From contig JAUXSD010000027.1 of assembly GCA_030681525.1 (NCBI GenBank), positions 1-56,098 of the forward strand: DNA of 56,098 bases, read 5' to 3'. The notes under the pieces are model-generated. The model was not told where the DNA came from. It searched no databases and saw nothing but the letters and a program-made list of their open reading frames with translations. The stretch is from Solirubrobacteraceae bacterium. Its GTDB lineage: Bacteria; Actinomycetota; Thermoleophilia; Solirubrobacterales; Solirubrobacteraceae. Below, piece after piece: positions 23,775 to 33,675 of this stretch (position 1 is the stretch's first letter; each line of letters opens with the position of its first letter). The translations under genes were made by a program, and so were the position numbers.

Positions 23775-25052
23775 CTAGGTGGCGGCCTCGACGGTCTTGT
23801 CGAACTCCAGCTCGCCGCCCTTGATGGTGTAGACGCCGTAGTCGGTCAGCGTCGTGTCACCGTTCTCGTCGATCGAGTACGTGCCGAGCACGCTCGAGCG
23901 GTCCTTCGTGGCGAACAGCGCCTTGACGATGTCCTCCTTCTCGCCGGTCTGCGAACGCTCGATCGCATCGATCGCGAGGCGCATCGCCTCGTAGCCGTAG
24001 ATCGCGTACGGATCGGGGTTGGCGTCGTTGTACTCGCGCTCGAAGGCGGCGAAGAACTCGCGGCCCTCCGGCGGGTAGCTCGCGGGATCGAGCGTGGCGA
24101 CGGTCACCTTGACCTTCGCCGCGACGTCGGCGGGGATGCCGCCGCCCTTCGGGTCGACGAAGCCGGTCTCGGCGACGCCGTCGGGTCCGTAGAGCTTGCC
24201 GTTGGGCAGCGCGGCCTCGAAGTCCTTGAAGATCTGGACTCCGTTGTTGGACGTGATGCCGCTGAACACGAAGCAGTCAGCGCCCTGGCTCTTGGCCCGC
24301 GACGCGAGCGAGCGGTAGTTCGGCGCCTTCGTGTCGATGCCCTCGTTGAAGATGATGTTCAGGTCCTGCTCCTCGGCGGAGCCGGCGATGTTGCGCGCCA
24401 GACCTGCGCCATACACCTCCTTGTCGTTGGCCATCGCGACCTTCGTGCAGCCGTCCTCCTTCATGATGGTGGCCAGCGCGGCGCCCTGGATCGTGTCCTT
24501 GGGCACGATGCGCACGTAGTTGCGGAAGCCCGAGGGGTAGTACTTGGTGGGCTCGCCCTTGTCGGCGCCCGGCTCGTCGGAGGTCAGTCCGACCGCCGTG
24601 TTGGCGGGTGAGATCTGCGGGACCTTCGCATCGCTGAGGATCGGGATCGAGACGGCGCTCGCGCCCGAGTTGAACTCACCGATGTAGACGGCGGCCTTGT
24701 CGTCCTGCGCCGCCTTGCGCGCGTTCTGCGATACGGCCTCCGGCGTCCAGCCGCCCTGCTGCGCGGTCGAGTCGTCCAGCGACTCGTACTTGATGGTGAA
24801 GTTGCCCGCCTTGCTGTTGGTCTCCTTGAGCGCCAGCTTGATGCCGCTGACCATCGCGGTCGTCTGCGGGCGCGACGCGCCCTGCAGCGGCAGGCTGGAG
24901 TAGACCGTCAGCTCCCCGCTGGCGGTCTCACCGGACGGCGTGGCCTCGCCGCCACCGCCGCCGGTGTCCTCGTCGTCGTCCCCGCAGGCGGCGACGCCGA
25001 ACACTGACATCGCGGCGACACAGCTGAAAGTGGCAAGTCGGTGTAGATTCAA
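23775..25052 (-). CDS. livK: Branched-chain amino-acid-type ABC transporter substrate-binding lipoprotein (first of two)
   Basis: The 425-aa lipoprotein has a type II signal (hydrophobic TFSCVAAMSVFGVAAC, lipid-Cys near residue 22), an acidic/Gly linker, and a periplasmic-binding-protein type I fold (Leu/Ile/Val-binding family) with LTVYSSLPLQGASR at its start and PDPYAIYGYEAMRLAIDAI near the end. It would capture the ligand outside the membrane and deliver it to LivHM. TTG 25052 is chosen: GGAGG lies 5 nt upstream and the signal peptide then begins MNLHRLATF. A frame start at 25118 would cover the promoter. The ligand (amino acid or small amide) cannot be read from sequence. Confidence 0.92.
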   Translation of the reverse strand: MNLHRLATFSCVAAMSVFGVAACGDDDEDTGGGGGEATPSGETASGELTVYSSLPLQGASRPQTTAMVSGIKLALKETNSKAGNFTIKYESLDDSTAQQGGWTPEAVSQNARKAAQDDKAAVYIGEFNSGASAVSIPILSDAKVPQISPANTAVGLTSDEPGADKGEPTKYYPSGFRNYVRIVPKDTIQGAALATIMKEDGCTKVAMANDKEVYGAGLARNIAGSAEEQDLNIIFNEGIDTKAPNYRSLASRAKSQGADCFVFSGITSNNGVQIFKDFEAALPNGKLYGPDGVAETGFVDPKGGGIPADVAAKVKVTVATLDPASYPPEGREFFAAFEREYNDANPDPYAIYGYEAMRLAIDAIERSQTGEKEDIVKALFATKDRSSVLGTYSIDENGDTTLTDYGVYTIKGGELEFDKTVEAAT

Positions 25053-25055
25053 ATC

Positions 25056-25070
25056 GTCCTCCCGGAGGAC
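25056..25070 (-). promoter_or_regulatory. Palindrome containing the livK Shine-Dalgarno sequence
   Basis: GTCCTCC-C-GGAGGAC is a perfect 7-bp inverted repeat around one base. On the mRNA its second arm is the Shine-Dalgarno GGAGG, 5 nt before the TTG start. Folding would hide the ribosome site; alternatively it may be a protein-binding palindrome. Confidence 0.5.
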
Positions 25071-25092
25071 AGTTGACACGCGGATGCGGGCG

Positions 25093-25130
25093 ATCGTACA
25101 CCCGCGACGGTCTTGCACAAGCAGTTGTGC
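25093..25130 (-). promoter_or_regulatory. livK promoter with an inverted-repeat operator over the -35 box
   Basis: On the minus strand TTGTGC (25120-25115) and TACGAT (25098-25093) are separated by 16 nt, a sigma-70-like pair giving a leader of about 35 nt. The -35 box is one arm of a perfect inverted repeat, GCACAA-(4)-TTGTGC (25115-25130). A regulator bound there would block polymerase. No regulator gene is next to it. Confidence 0.5.
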
Positions 25131-25151
25131 GCGGGCGTGCAGCGGGCGTGC
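25131..25151. repeat. Tandem 10-bp direct repeat upstream of the livK promoter
   Basis: GCGGGCGTGC occurs at 25131-25140 and again at 25142-25151, separated by one A. It lies between the second livK stop and the putative operator. It may be part of the regulatory region or simple GC slippage. Confidence 0.4.
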
Positions 25152-25156
25152 CGCTC

Positions 25157-26398
25157 TCAGCGACGCACCTCCAGCAGCTTGTCGAGGACGAACTCCGAGT
25201 CAGTGAGACGGTTTCCGGCGTATCGGGACAGGCTCGTGTCTCCGAAACGGTCGATCGAATAGCGCCCGAGCACCGATTCGCGATCGCGGATCGAGAAGAA
25301 CGCGTCGGTCACCGCGCGGCGGTTGTTGCCCTTCTCGCCGGCGGTCCTGATCGAGTGCAGCACCGCGTTGGCGGCCTCGTAGGCCTGCAGCGCCTCGGGC
25401 GCCGGGGCGTGGCCGAACGTCGCGCGGAAGCGGTCGCGAAACGCGCGCGCCGAGGCGGGCAGCAGGCGCGGCGGCAGCGCCGAGGTCGTCACGTGCATGC
25501 GCCGCTGCACGGCCGCCGGCAGCGCGTCGGCGAACGCGTGGTCGGCCACGGCGGCTGGCCCGAACAGCCGCATGTCCGGCGCGGCGGCGGCGACGGCCTT
25601 GAAGATCCCGGCCGCGCCGGTGTCGGTCGTCCCGGCGAAGAGAAACGCGTCGGCCTTCGTCTCGGCGACGGTGCGGGCCGGTCCGGAGAGGTCCTCCTTC
25701 AGCGCATCGGTGCGGCCGAGGTGCTGGACCGTGATGTCCTGGCGCTCGGCGGCCTGCTCCACCGCGTCGGCGATCCCGCCACCGTAGATGTGGCGGTCGG
25801 CCAGCAGCGCGACGCTGCGCACGCCCTGCGTCTGCATGTAGCCGATCAGCGCGGAGGCCTGGACCTGATCGCGCGGCACGACCCGGGCGAACGTGCGCTC
25901 GCCGGAGGGATAGAAGCGGTCGGGCTCGCCTTGGCGCCGGCTGGCGCGGGTCAGGCCGTCGTAGGTGCTCGACGGGCTGACCTGCAGGACGTGGCCCTCG
26001 TTGGTCAGCGGCACCGACAGCGCCGTCGCCGCCGAGTCGCGGTCGCCGATGTAGGCGATCGCGTTGAGGTCGCGGACCGCCTGGCGGGCGTTGTCGAGCA
26101 CCTTGTCGCCCGACCACGTCCGCGCCCCGGGCTGCGCCGCGTCCAACGACACGTACGTGATGGTGAACGGGCCGACCTTGCCGCCGGCCTCCTTCAGCGC
26201 GAGCTTGATCGCGTTGACCATGTCGCGCGACCGCGCTCGGTCGGGCCCCTGCAGCGGCAGGCTCGAGTAGATCGTCAGCGTGTCCGGGCCGTTCTCGACG
26301 GCGCTGCGCTTGTCGTCGCCGCCGCAGCCGATGACGCCCGCCCCGGCCACGAGGACGCCGAGGACGCAGGCGATGGCCGCCCGGAGCCCGCGCGGCAT
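25157..26398 (-). CDS. Second Liv-type ABC transporter substrate-binding lipoprotein (paralogue of livK)
   Basis: The 413-aa protein has a lipoprotein signal (LGVLVAGAGVIGC, lipid-Cys near residue 25) and aligns by eye with the downstream livK along its length: both have LTIYSSLPLQG / LTVYSSLPLQG, an IKLALKE segment, FYPSG / YYPSG, IYGGG / VYGAG and ESVLGRYSID / SSVLGTYSID. It is therefore a tandem duplicate that has diverged strongly. Several loops differ, which may mean another ligand. AGGGAG precedes its ATG. It sits just downstream of the trp genes and the 56-aa protein. Confidence 0.88.
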   Translation of the reverse strand: MPRGLRAAIACVLGVLVAGAGVIGCGGDDKRSAVENGPDTLTIYSSLPLQGPDRARSRDMVNAIKLALKEAGGKVGPFTITYVSLDAAQPGARTWSGDKVLDNARQAVRDLNAIAYIGDRDSAATALSVPLTNEGHVLQVSPSSTYDGLTRASRRQGEPDRFYPSGERTFARVVPRDQVQASALIGYMQTQGVRSVALLADRHIYGGGIADAVEQAAERQDITVQHLGRTDALKEDLSGPARTVAETKADAFLFAGTTDTGAAGIFKAVAAAAPDMRLFGPAAVADHAFADALPAAVQRRMHVTTSALPPRLLPASARAFRDRFRATFGHAPAPEALQAYEAANAVLHSIRTAGEKGNNRRAVTDAFFSIRDRESVLGRYSIDRFGDTSLSRYAGNRLTDSEFVLDKLLEVRR

Positions 26399-26407
26399 GC
26401 GGCTCCC

Positions 26408-26578
26408 TTAGTGGTCCGTCTCGGGACGGCCGGGCAGGTACGGGTTGAGAAGCCGGGCCATGGCGCCCAGGGTGATGATCACGGTGGTGACCAGGAAGGC
26501 GTCCATCGAGCTCCAGCCGATCGCCCAGAGGACGATCCACACGCAGAGACCAACGGTGGTGGCGATGACGAGTCCCAT
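26408..26578 (-). CDS. 56-aa membrane microprotein between trpA and the liv genes
   Basis: ATG at 26576-26578 opens a 57-codon frame ending TAA at 26408-26410. It encodes two hydrophobic segments (VIATTVGLCVWIVLWAIGW and AFLVTTVIITLGAMARLL) and a short polar tail (NPYLPGRPETDH). The gap to trpA (stop read on minus at 26591) is 12 bases, and its stop lies 9 bases before the second livK start, so it bridges the two operons. No family was recognised. The clean two-helix topology and tight spacing support a real gene. Confidence 0.6.
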   Translation of the reverse strand: MGLVIATTVGLCVWIVLWAIGWSSMDAFLVTTVIITLGAMARLLNPYLPGRPETDH

Positions 26579-26590
26579 TGCGCCGCCAGC

Positions 26591-27410
26591 CTAGCCGATG
26601 AGCCCGGCGGCAAGCTTCGCTACGAGCTCGCCGGTCGCGGCGGCCGGATCGTCGGCCTCCGCCGCCGCGCGCACGAGGCGGGTTCCGACGATGACGCCGT
26701 CAGCGCCCGCGCGGGCCGCCTCGGCCGCGTGCTCGGGCGTGGCGATGCCGAAGCCGAGCGCGACCGGCACCTCCGTGTGGCGCTTGACCCGCCCCAGCAG
26801 CTCGCCGAAGGCCTGTTCGCGGCTGCCGCGCTCGCCGGTCGTGCCGGTCACCGACACGGTGTAGAGAAACCCCCTGGCCTGCGCGCCGATCAGCGCCAGG
26901 CGCGCGTCGGTCGTGGTCGGGGCCACGAGCGGCACGAGCGCGATGCGGTGTTCCTCGCACGCCGCGGTGATCGCGGGCTCCTCGCCCAGCGGCAGGTCGG
27001 GCACGATCAGCCCGCTGATCCCGGCCTCGCGCAGCCGCCGCGCGAACCTGTCGGGACCGGGCGCCAGGACGAGGTTGACGTAGCACATCAGCACGACCGG
27101 GACGCGCCGCGCGAGCGCCTCGCCGACCTCGAGCACGCCGCCGATGGTCGCGCCCGCGCGTAGCGCGGCGGTGCCCGCGGCGTGGATCGTCGGCCCGTCG
27201 GCCAGCGGGTCGGAGTACGGCACGCCGAGCTCGATCAGGTCGGCGCCGTTGGCGGCATAGGCCTCGCCGATCGCGCGCGAGGTGGCCATGTCGGGAAAGC
27301 CGCCCATGAGGTAGGGCATGAGCGCGGCCCGCCCGGACCGCAGCGCGAAGGCCGCAGCGATGCGGTCCTCACCGGTCTGCGGGACCGCGGGGACGCGGTC
27401 CCGCGCGGGC

Positions 27411-27421
<11 letters not shown>
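26591..27421 (-). CDS. trpA: Tryptophan synthase alpha subunit
   Basis: The 276-aa TIM-barrel protein has the catalytic Glu/Asp segments [18 protein letters not shown] and LPLGEEPAI, and the C-terminal [10 protein letters not shown] and GVIVGTRLV phosphate-binding loops. It cleaves indole-3-glycerol phosphate and passes indole to TrpB. An N-terminal extension of about 20 residues precedes the first conserved helix ([22 protein letters not shown]). It overlaps trpB by 11 bases and ends the trp group. Confidence 0.97.
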
Positions 27422-28603
<1,182 letters not shown>

Positions 28604-28607
<4 letters not shown>

Positions 28608-29293
28608 GGCGCGGATCTTGCCCCAGGCGCGGCGCTCGCCGCCACGTCCTCGGCCGGCGGCTCGGTCTCCGCCGCCCGCACCGCCTCGTGAAACGCCTGC
28701 AGCTTGGCCGGATCCTTGACGCCGGGGGTCGCCTCGGTGCCGCTGGCGACGTCCACCGCATACGGCTGCGTCGCGGCGATCGCGGCGGCGACGTTGCCGG
28801 GCGTCAGGCCGCCGCTGAGGATGATCGGCGCGACGAGCTTGGCGCCGCGCACGAGCTCCCAGTCGATCGTCCGGCCGGTGCCGCCCGGGACCCCCTCGAC
28901 GTGGGCGTCGAGCAGCAGGAGGTCGGTGTGGAAGGCGGCCGCCGCCTGCAGCGTCGCGCGCGACTGCACGCGCACGGCCTTGATGACCTTCGTGCCGGTG
29001 CGCCGCGCGACCTCGCTGCAGAACACCGGGCCCTCGTCGCCGTGCAGCTGGACGTGCGACAGGCCGGCCGCCTGGACGGCGCGGTCGATCTCCTCCAGGC
29101 GCGCGTTGACGAACACGCCGACGAGGTGCAGCGTGCGCCGCAGCGCCGTGCCGATGACCTGCGCCTCGTCGAGCTCGCAGCGTCGCGGCGACCCCGGCCA
29201 GAAGATCATGCCGAGCGCCCAGGCGCCCGCCTCCGCGGCGCGGTGGGCGTCGTCGAGGCTCGTGATGCCGCAGTGCTTGATCCGCGTCGCCAT
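28604..29293 (-). CDS. trpF: Phosphoribosylanthranilate isomerase
   Basis: The 229-aa TIM-barrel protein has the catalytic Cys in IKHCGIT (residue about 7), [20 protein letters not shown] and the C-terminal [10 protein letters not shown] and [16 protein letters not shown] phosphate loops. It opens phosphoribosyl anthranilate to CdRP. The final 20 residues are an Ala/Pro/Glu-rich tail not needed for the fold. ATG 29293 is preferred to an ATG three codons upstream because the isomerase fold begins at once. Confidence 0.95.
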
Positions 29294-29333
29294 GGCGCTC
29301 AACTGTAGAGCGGCACCGGCGGGCGATCGAGGC

Positions 29334-30137
29334 TCAGAGCGCCAGCTCGCCGGTCTCGTCGGCGCCGGTCAGCGCGCGCAGAGCCGCGCCCGGGTCGTCG
29401 GCGCGCATGAGCGACTCGCCGACGAGGACGCCGTCGACCCCCACGCGCTCGAGCGCGTCGAGCTGCTCGCGCGAGTGAAAGCCCGACTCGGACACCACCG
29501 TCTTGCCGGCCGGGATGTCGGCCAGCAGCTCGAAGGTGCGCTCGACGTCGACGCTGAAGTCCGTGAGGTTGCGGTTGTTGATGCCGATGACATCGGCATC
29601 GAGCTGCTCGAGCGCGCAGTCCAGCTCGTCCTCGTCGTGGACCTCGACGAGCACGTCGAGGTCCAGCGCGCGCGCCTCGCCGTACAGCGCACCGAGCACG
29701 CGCGACTCGAGCGCGGCGACGATCAGCAGGATCGCGTCGGCGCCCGCGGCGGCGGACTCGTAGAGCTGGTAGGGGTCGACGATGAAGTCCTTGCGCAGGA
29801 TCGGCAGCGCGCACGTCGCGCGTGCCTCGCGCAGGTCCTCGAGCGAGCCGCCGAAGTGGCGCCCCTCGGTGAGGATCGAGATCGCCGCCGCACCGCCGCG
29901 CTCGTAGGCGAGCACCACGTCGGCCACGGTCGCCCCTTCGCGGATCGTGCCCGCCGAGGGCGAGCGACGCTTGTGCTCGGCGATCACCGAGACGCCGGGC
30001 AGGGTCAGCGCCTCGGAGAACGGTCGGTCGTCGCCGCGCCCCTCGAGGTCGGACTCCAGCCGCGCCAACGGCACCTCCTCGCGCCGCCGGCGCACGTCCT
30101 CCCGCGTCGACGCCACGATCCGCTCGAGGACGTTCAT
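29334..30137 (-). CDS. trpC: Indole-3-glycerol phosphate synthase
   Basis: The 267-aa TIM-barrel protein shows IAEHKRRSPSAG (catalytic Lys), LPILRKDFIVDPYQ, LVEVHDEDEL, IGINNRNL and VSESGFHS in the expected order. It converts CdRP to indole-3-glycerol phosphate, the TrpA substrate. The start overlaps the trpD stop by four bases (ATGA, 30134-30137). A longer frame to 30752 is a shadow of trpD. Confidence 0.97.
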   Translation of the reverse strand: MNVLERIVASTREDVRRRREEVPLARLESDLEGRGDDRPFSEALTLPGVSVIAEHKRRSPSAGTIREGATVADVVLAYERGGAAAISILTEGRHFGGSLEDLREARATCALPILRKDFIVDPYQLYESAAAGADAILLIVAALESRVLGALYGEARALDLDVLVEVHDEDELDCALEQLDADVIGINNRNLTDFSVDVERTFELLADIPAGKTVVSESGFHSREQLDALERVGVDGVLVGESLMRADDPGAALRALTGADETGELAL

Positions 30138-31180
30138 GCCGCTGCCGTGTCCCCCGCGAGCTGCTTCGTACGCGCGACGAGCGCGTCGAGCGTGCGTGTG
30201 GCGGCGCCGTCGTCGATCGCGGCCTGGGCGGCGGCGACGCCTGCCGCGAGGTCGTCCGTGCGGCCGGCGGCGTAGATCGCCGCGCCCGCGTTGAGCACCG
30301 CGAGGTCGCGCCGCGGCCCGCGCTCGCCCGCGAAGATCGCCCGCGTGGCCTCGGCGTTCTCCTCCGGCGAGCCGCCCAGCGTGGCGCCGGGGTCGGCGCT
30401 CGTCGTCAGCCCGACGTCCTCCGGACTGACCGTGTAGGTACGCAGGTCCGGCCCGTCGACCTCGACGACGGTGGTCGGCGCCGCGATGCTCAGCTCGTCG
30501 AGCGAGTCGTGCGAGCTGACGACGAGCGCGCGGTCGGCGCCGAGCAGCGCCAGCGCGCCCGCCATGACCTCGACGAACGCCGGATCGGACACGCCGATGA
30601 CCTGGCGGCGCGCGCCCGCGGGGTTCGTCAGCGGTCCGAGGAAGTTGAAGATCGTGCGCACCGCGAGGTCCTTGCGCACCGGGATGACGAAGCGGGTGGC
30701 CTGGTGGTGGCGCGGGGCGAACATGAAGCCGAAGCCGATCTCGTCGATGCACGCGCCGACGTCCTGCGGCGACAGGTCGATCCGCACGCCGAGCGCCTCG
30801 AGCACGTCGGCCGAGCCCGACCGTCCGGTCGCCGAGCGGTTGCCGTGCTTGGCCACCGCGCAGCCGGCGCCCGCGGCGATCAGCGCGGCGGTCGTCGAGA
30901 CGTTGAACGTCGATCGCCCGCCGCCGGTACCGGCGGTGTCGACGAGCTCGTCGCGCACGGTCCTGACCGGCGCGGCCAGCGCGCGCATCGTGCGGGCCAG
31001 CCCGGCGATCTCGTCCGTCGTCTCGCCCTTCGTGCGCAGCCCGATGAGCAGCCCGGCGATCTGCGACTCCGAGGCGTCTCCGGCCATGATGACCTCGAGC
31101 ACGCCGGCCGCCTCGTCCTGCGTGAGATGCCGGCCGGAGGCGACCTTGTCGATCGCCGGCGTGAGGACTGGGTCGGGCAT
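30134..31180 (-). CDS. trpD: Anthranilate phosphoribosyltransferase
   Basis: The 348-aa protein has the PRPP-binding DTAGTGGGRSTFNVST (about residues 82-97), KHGNRSATGRSGSAD, the FAPRHHQA loop and FNFLGPLTNPAGA, all diagnostic. It joins anthranilate to PRPP. The gene starts 24 bases after the PlsC-type gene, so plsC may be cotranscribed with trpDCFBA. The group is physically separate from trpE-trpG. Confidence 0.97.
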   Translation of the reverse strand: MPDPVLTPAIDKVASGRHLTQDEAAGVLEVIMAGDASESQIAGLLIGLRTKGETTDEIAGLARTMRALAAPVRTVRDELVDTAGTGGGRSTFNVSTTAALIAAGAGCAVAKHGNRSATGRSGSADVLEALGVRIDLSPQDVGACIDEIGFGFMFAPRHHQATRFVIPVRKDLAVRTIFNFLGPLTNPAGARRQVIGVSDPAFVEVMAGALALLGADRALVVSSHDSLDELSIAAPTTVVEVDGPDLRTYTVSPEDVGLTTSADPGATLGGSPEENAEATRAIFAGERGPRRDLAVLNAGAAIYAAGRTDDLAAGVAAAQAAIDDGAATRTLDALVARTKQLAGDTAAA

Positions 31181-31204
31181 GACGTGCGCGCGCAGCCTAT
31201 TCGG

Positions 31205-31861
31205 TCACTCGGCAGCGCGGGCGGCGAGCCTGCGGCGCTTGCGGCCGGCGATCGAGATCGGGGCGAGCCGGCGGATCTCCTCGACGACCCGCACCGCGTA
31301 GTCGCTCGGCGCCTCGCCTTCGCGCATCGGCTCGGGTGGCGCCAGGAAGCGCACGTGCAGGCGCGGGCGGGTCGGAAAGCGGGTGATGTCGGTCGTCCCG
31401 GTCACGGCCACCGGCACGACGACGGCCTCCGGGACCGCGGTGACGAGCCGGCCGAGGCCGCTGCGCGGGCGCAGCGTGCGCCCGAGGCTGCGCGTGCCCT
31501 CCGGAAACACGCCGATGCAGCTGCCGGCGCGCAGCTCGGCGATCGCCGCGTCCAGCGCGCCGGAGTCGCCGGAGCCGCGGGTGATCGGGATCTGGCCCAT
31601 CCCGTCGAGCACCTTGTTGAGGCCTTTGACCTTCCACAGCGAGGACTTGGCCAGGGCTCGTATCTGCCTGCGCCGGATCGCTCCGATCCCGATCACGACC
31701 GGATCCCAGTAGGAGTCGTGGTTGCCGACGATGAGCAGCGGTCCGTCTGCGGGGATGTGCTCCTCGCCCTCGACGTCGAGCCGCCCCCAGACGCGCACGA
31801 TCGGGGTGGCGATGCCGAGCGCGGCGCGGTAGGTGCGCGTCATCGGCTCGCGGTCGCTCAT
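31205..31861 (-). CDS. PlsC-type 1-acyl-glycerophosphate acyltransferase family protein
   Basis: The 218-aa protein has the acyltransferase block I NHDSYWDP (NHx4D, about residue 48), block III FPEGTRSLGRT and a later VVPVAVTG. Length is typical of small PlsC-family enzymes that acylate lysophosphatidic acid or related acceptors at the membrane. The C-terminus is basic (RKRRRLAARA). It lies directly upstream of trpD in the same orientation. ATG 31861 follows only weak ribosome-site sequence. Confidence 0.88.
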   Translation of the reverse strand: MSDREPMTRTYRAALGIATPIVRVWGRLDVEGEEHIPADGPLLIVGNHDSYWDPVVIGIGAIRRRQIRALAKSSLWKVKGLNKVLDGMGQIPITRGSGDSGALDAAIAELRAGSCIGVFPEGTRSLGRTLRPRSGLGRLVTAVPEAVVVPVAVTGTTDITRFPTRPRLHVRFLAPPEPMREGEAPSDYAVRVVEEIRRLAPISIAGRKRRRLAARAAE

Positions 31862-31956
31862 CGGGCGATTCTAGGTCGCGCAGCGTCCGGCGCGCGGAGC
31901 GGAGCCATCCGTCCAACAGGGTTCCGCTTTCGGGGCGCGCGGGTACCAATCGGCAC

Positions 31957-32508
31957 ATGGAGATCCTTCTCGTGCTCATCGTCCTCGCCGTCATCGCCGC
32001 CGCCGCCTTCATGTACATGCGCTCCCGCGGCGGCGCCCCCGGCCCGCCCGGCCGCGGCGGCTCGGGCCCCGCTCTGCGCGGACGGCGCGGGGCCGCGCGC
32101 GCCACCCGTCACGACCCGATGGCCGAGGCCGTCGAGCGCCACGCCCAGGCGACCGATCCGCACGAGGCGGCCGAGGCCGAGCTGCGCCTGCAGGCGCAGG
32201 CCAACCGCGTCGCGTCGGACCTGCACGCCCAGCAGGCGTCGACGCTGGAGTCCCAGGCGGGCGGGCGCGGCCTGACCGCCCGCTCCCCGGGGACCGATGC
32301 GTACGGCCAGCCGGTCGACTCCGGGCCGGCTCCGGCCTACGGGAGCCAGGAGCCGGTGTACGAGGACGAGACGGGCCGCCCGGTCTACGAGGACGGCACG
32401 CCGGTCGACCAGGACGCCCGCGGTGCGGTGCCCGAGCGCGACGGCGGTGCGGCGTACTACGACGAGCAGGGGCGCCCGGTGTATCCGGAGGATCGTCCGC
32501 GGTACTGA
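31957..32508 (+). CDS. Membrane-anchored hypothetical protein with acidic Tyr-rich repeats
   Basis: The 183-aa protein has one N-terminal helix (ILLVLIVLAVIAAAAFMYM, residues 3-21), an Arg/Gly linker, a charged helical segment (about 55-95; AVERHAQATDPHEAAEAELR) and a C-terminal tail built on a repeated motif (VYEDETGRPVYEDG, then YYDEQGRPVYPED). It would be anchored with the bulk on one side of the membrane. No family is recognised. It is the only plus-strand gene between the two halves of the trp locus. Confidence 0.7.
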   Translation: MEILLVLIVLAVIAAAAFMYMRSRGGAPGPPGRGGSGPALRGRRGAARATRHDPMAEAVERHAQATDPHEAAEAELRLQAQANRVASDLHAQQASTLESQAGGRGLTARSPGTDAYGQPVDSGPAPAYGSQEPVYEDETGRPVYEDGTPVDQDARGAVPERDGGAAYYDEQGRPVYPEDRPRY

Positions 32509-32538
32509 GGGTCGCTGCGGCGCAGGTGCGCCGGTGCG

Positions 32539-33537
32539 CTACGCCGCTGCCCGAGCGGTGAGCTCGAAGGCCTCGGCGATCCGCTCGATGCCCTCGATGC
32601 GCTGACCGGGATCGGCGACCTGCGAGGTCAGCATGAGCTCGTCGGCGCCCGTGCGCTCGATGAGGTCGACGAGCTCGCCGTGGACGGTCTGCGGGTGGCC
32701 GATGATCGCGCGGCCGATCGCGTCCTGCACGACGGCGAGCTCACGCTCTCCGAGCTGGCGCACGAGCGCCTCGGCGTCCTCGACGCTGGGGATCGGCGCG
32801 GGCCGGCCCTGGCGCAGGCGCAGCATCGAGACGCCGCCCGGCAGCGCGCGGCGCAGGGCATCCTCGTCGTCGTCGCCGACGACGATGCCGGCGGCGACGA
32901 TCGCCCGCGGCGCCTCGAGCAGATCCGACGGCACGAACCGCGAGCGGTACAGCTCCAGCGCCGGCTCGGTGAAGTGCGGGTGGAAGTGGTGGGCGAAGAC
33001 GAACGGGAGGCCGAGCTCGGCCGCGATCCGGGCGCCGCCGTCGGTCGAGCCGAGCATCCACAGCTCGGGCACCGTGTGCTCGCCGGCGACCGCGCGGATG
33101 GCGCCGTAGCCGGCGCCGAGGAAGCCGCGCAGCTGGGCGAACTGGTCCTCGAAGTGCTCGGGCGACGTGCTGCGCAGCGCCAGCGCGGTGCGCTGGTCGG
33201 TGCCGGGCGCGCGGCCGAGGCCGAGGTCGATCCGGCCGGGGTGCAGCGCCTCGAGCATGCCGAAGCGCTCGGCGACGGCGAGCGGCGCGTGGTTGGGCAG
33301 CATCACGCCGCCCGAGCCGACGTGGATGCGCTCGGTGTGCGCCGCGAGGTGCGCGATCAGCACCTCGGGCGCGCTCGATGCGACCGACGGGATGTTGTGG
33401 TGCTCGGCGACCCAGAAGCGCTTGTAGCCGAGCTCGTCGGCGCGCTGGGCCAGCCGGGTGGTGCCGGCGAGCGCGTCGGCGGCGGTGGCGCCCGCGCGGA
33501 CGGGCGCGAGGTCGAGGACGGAGAGGGGAACGCTCAT
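32539..33537 (-). CDS. LLM-class (luciferase-like) flavin-dependent oxidoreductase
   Basis: The 332-aa TIM-barrel protein begins MSVPLSVLDLAPVRAG and carries FWVAEHHNIPSVASSAPEVL, VGSGGVMLPNHAPL and LGLGRAPGTDQRTA, the signature of the MsnO8-like group of bacterial luciferase relatives. Members use reduced FMN (or F420) with unknown substrates. ATG 33537 begins the conserved strand; a frame to 34182 reads through noncoding sequence. It lies between trpG and the rest of the trp genes but has no known role in tryptophan synthesis. Confidence 0.92.
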   Translation of the reverse strand: MSVPLSVLDLAPVRAGATAADALAGTTRLAQRADELGYKRFWVAEHHNIPSVASSAPEVLIAHLAAHTERIHVGSGGVMLPNHAPLAVAERFGMLEALHPGRIDLGLGRAPGTDQRTALALRSTSPEHFEDQFAQLRGFLGAGYGAIRAVAGEHTVPELWMLGSTDGGARIAAELGLPFVFAHHFHPHFTEPALELYRSRFVPSDLLEAPRAIVAAGIVVGDDDEDALRRALPGGVSMLRLRQGRPAPIPSVEDAEALVRQLGERELAVVQDAIGRAIIGHPQTVHGELVDLIERTGADELMLTSQVADPGQRIEGIERIAEAFELTARAAA

Positions 33538-33675
33538 CGCTCTCAGGGTAGGGCGCGGCGGTTGGGGGCCGGCGGGTGTGTGCGCTGTCGCGCCGCGCTG
33601 GCTTGTGCGCCGGCGAGCGGCACCTCTGACGGGGTGTCGGTCCGTGGCCGTGTGGGCGTGGGTCCGGAGCGCACG

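Noticed and set aside
25073-27163. 696-codon plus-strand frame opposite livK2 and trpA
   Set aside because: No motifs, biased composition, and it covers well-supported genes on the other strand.
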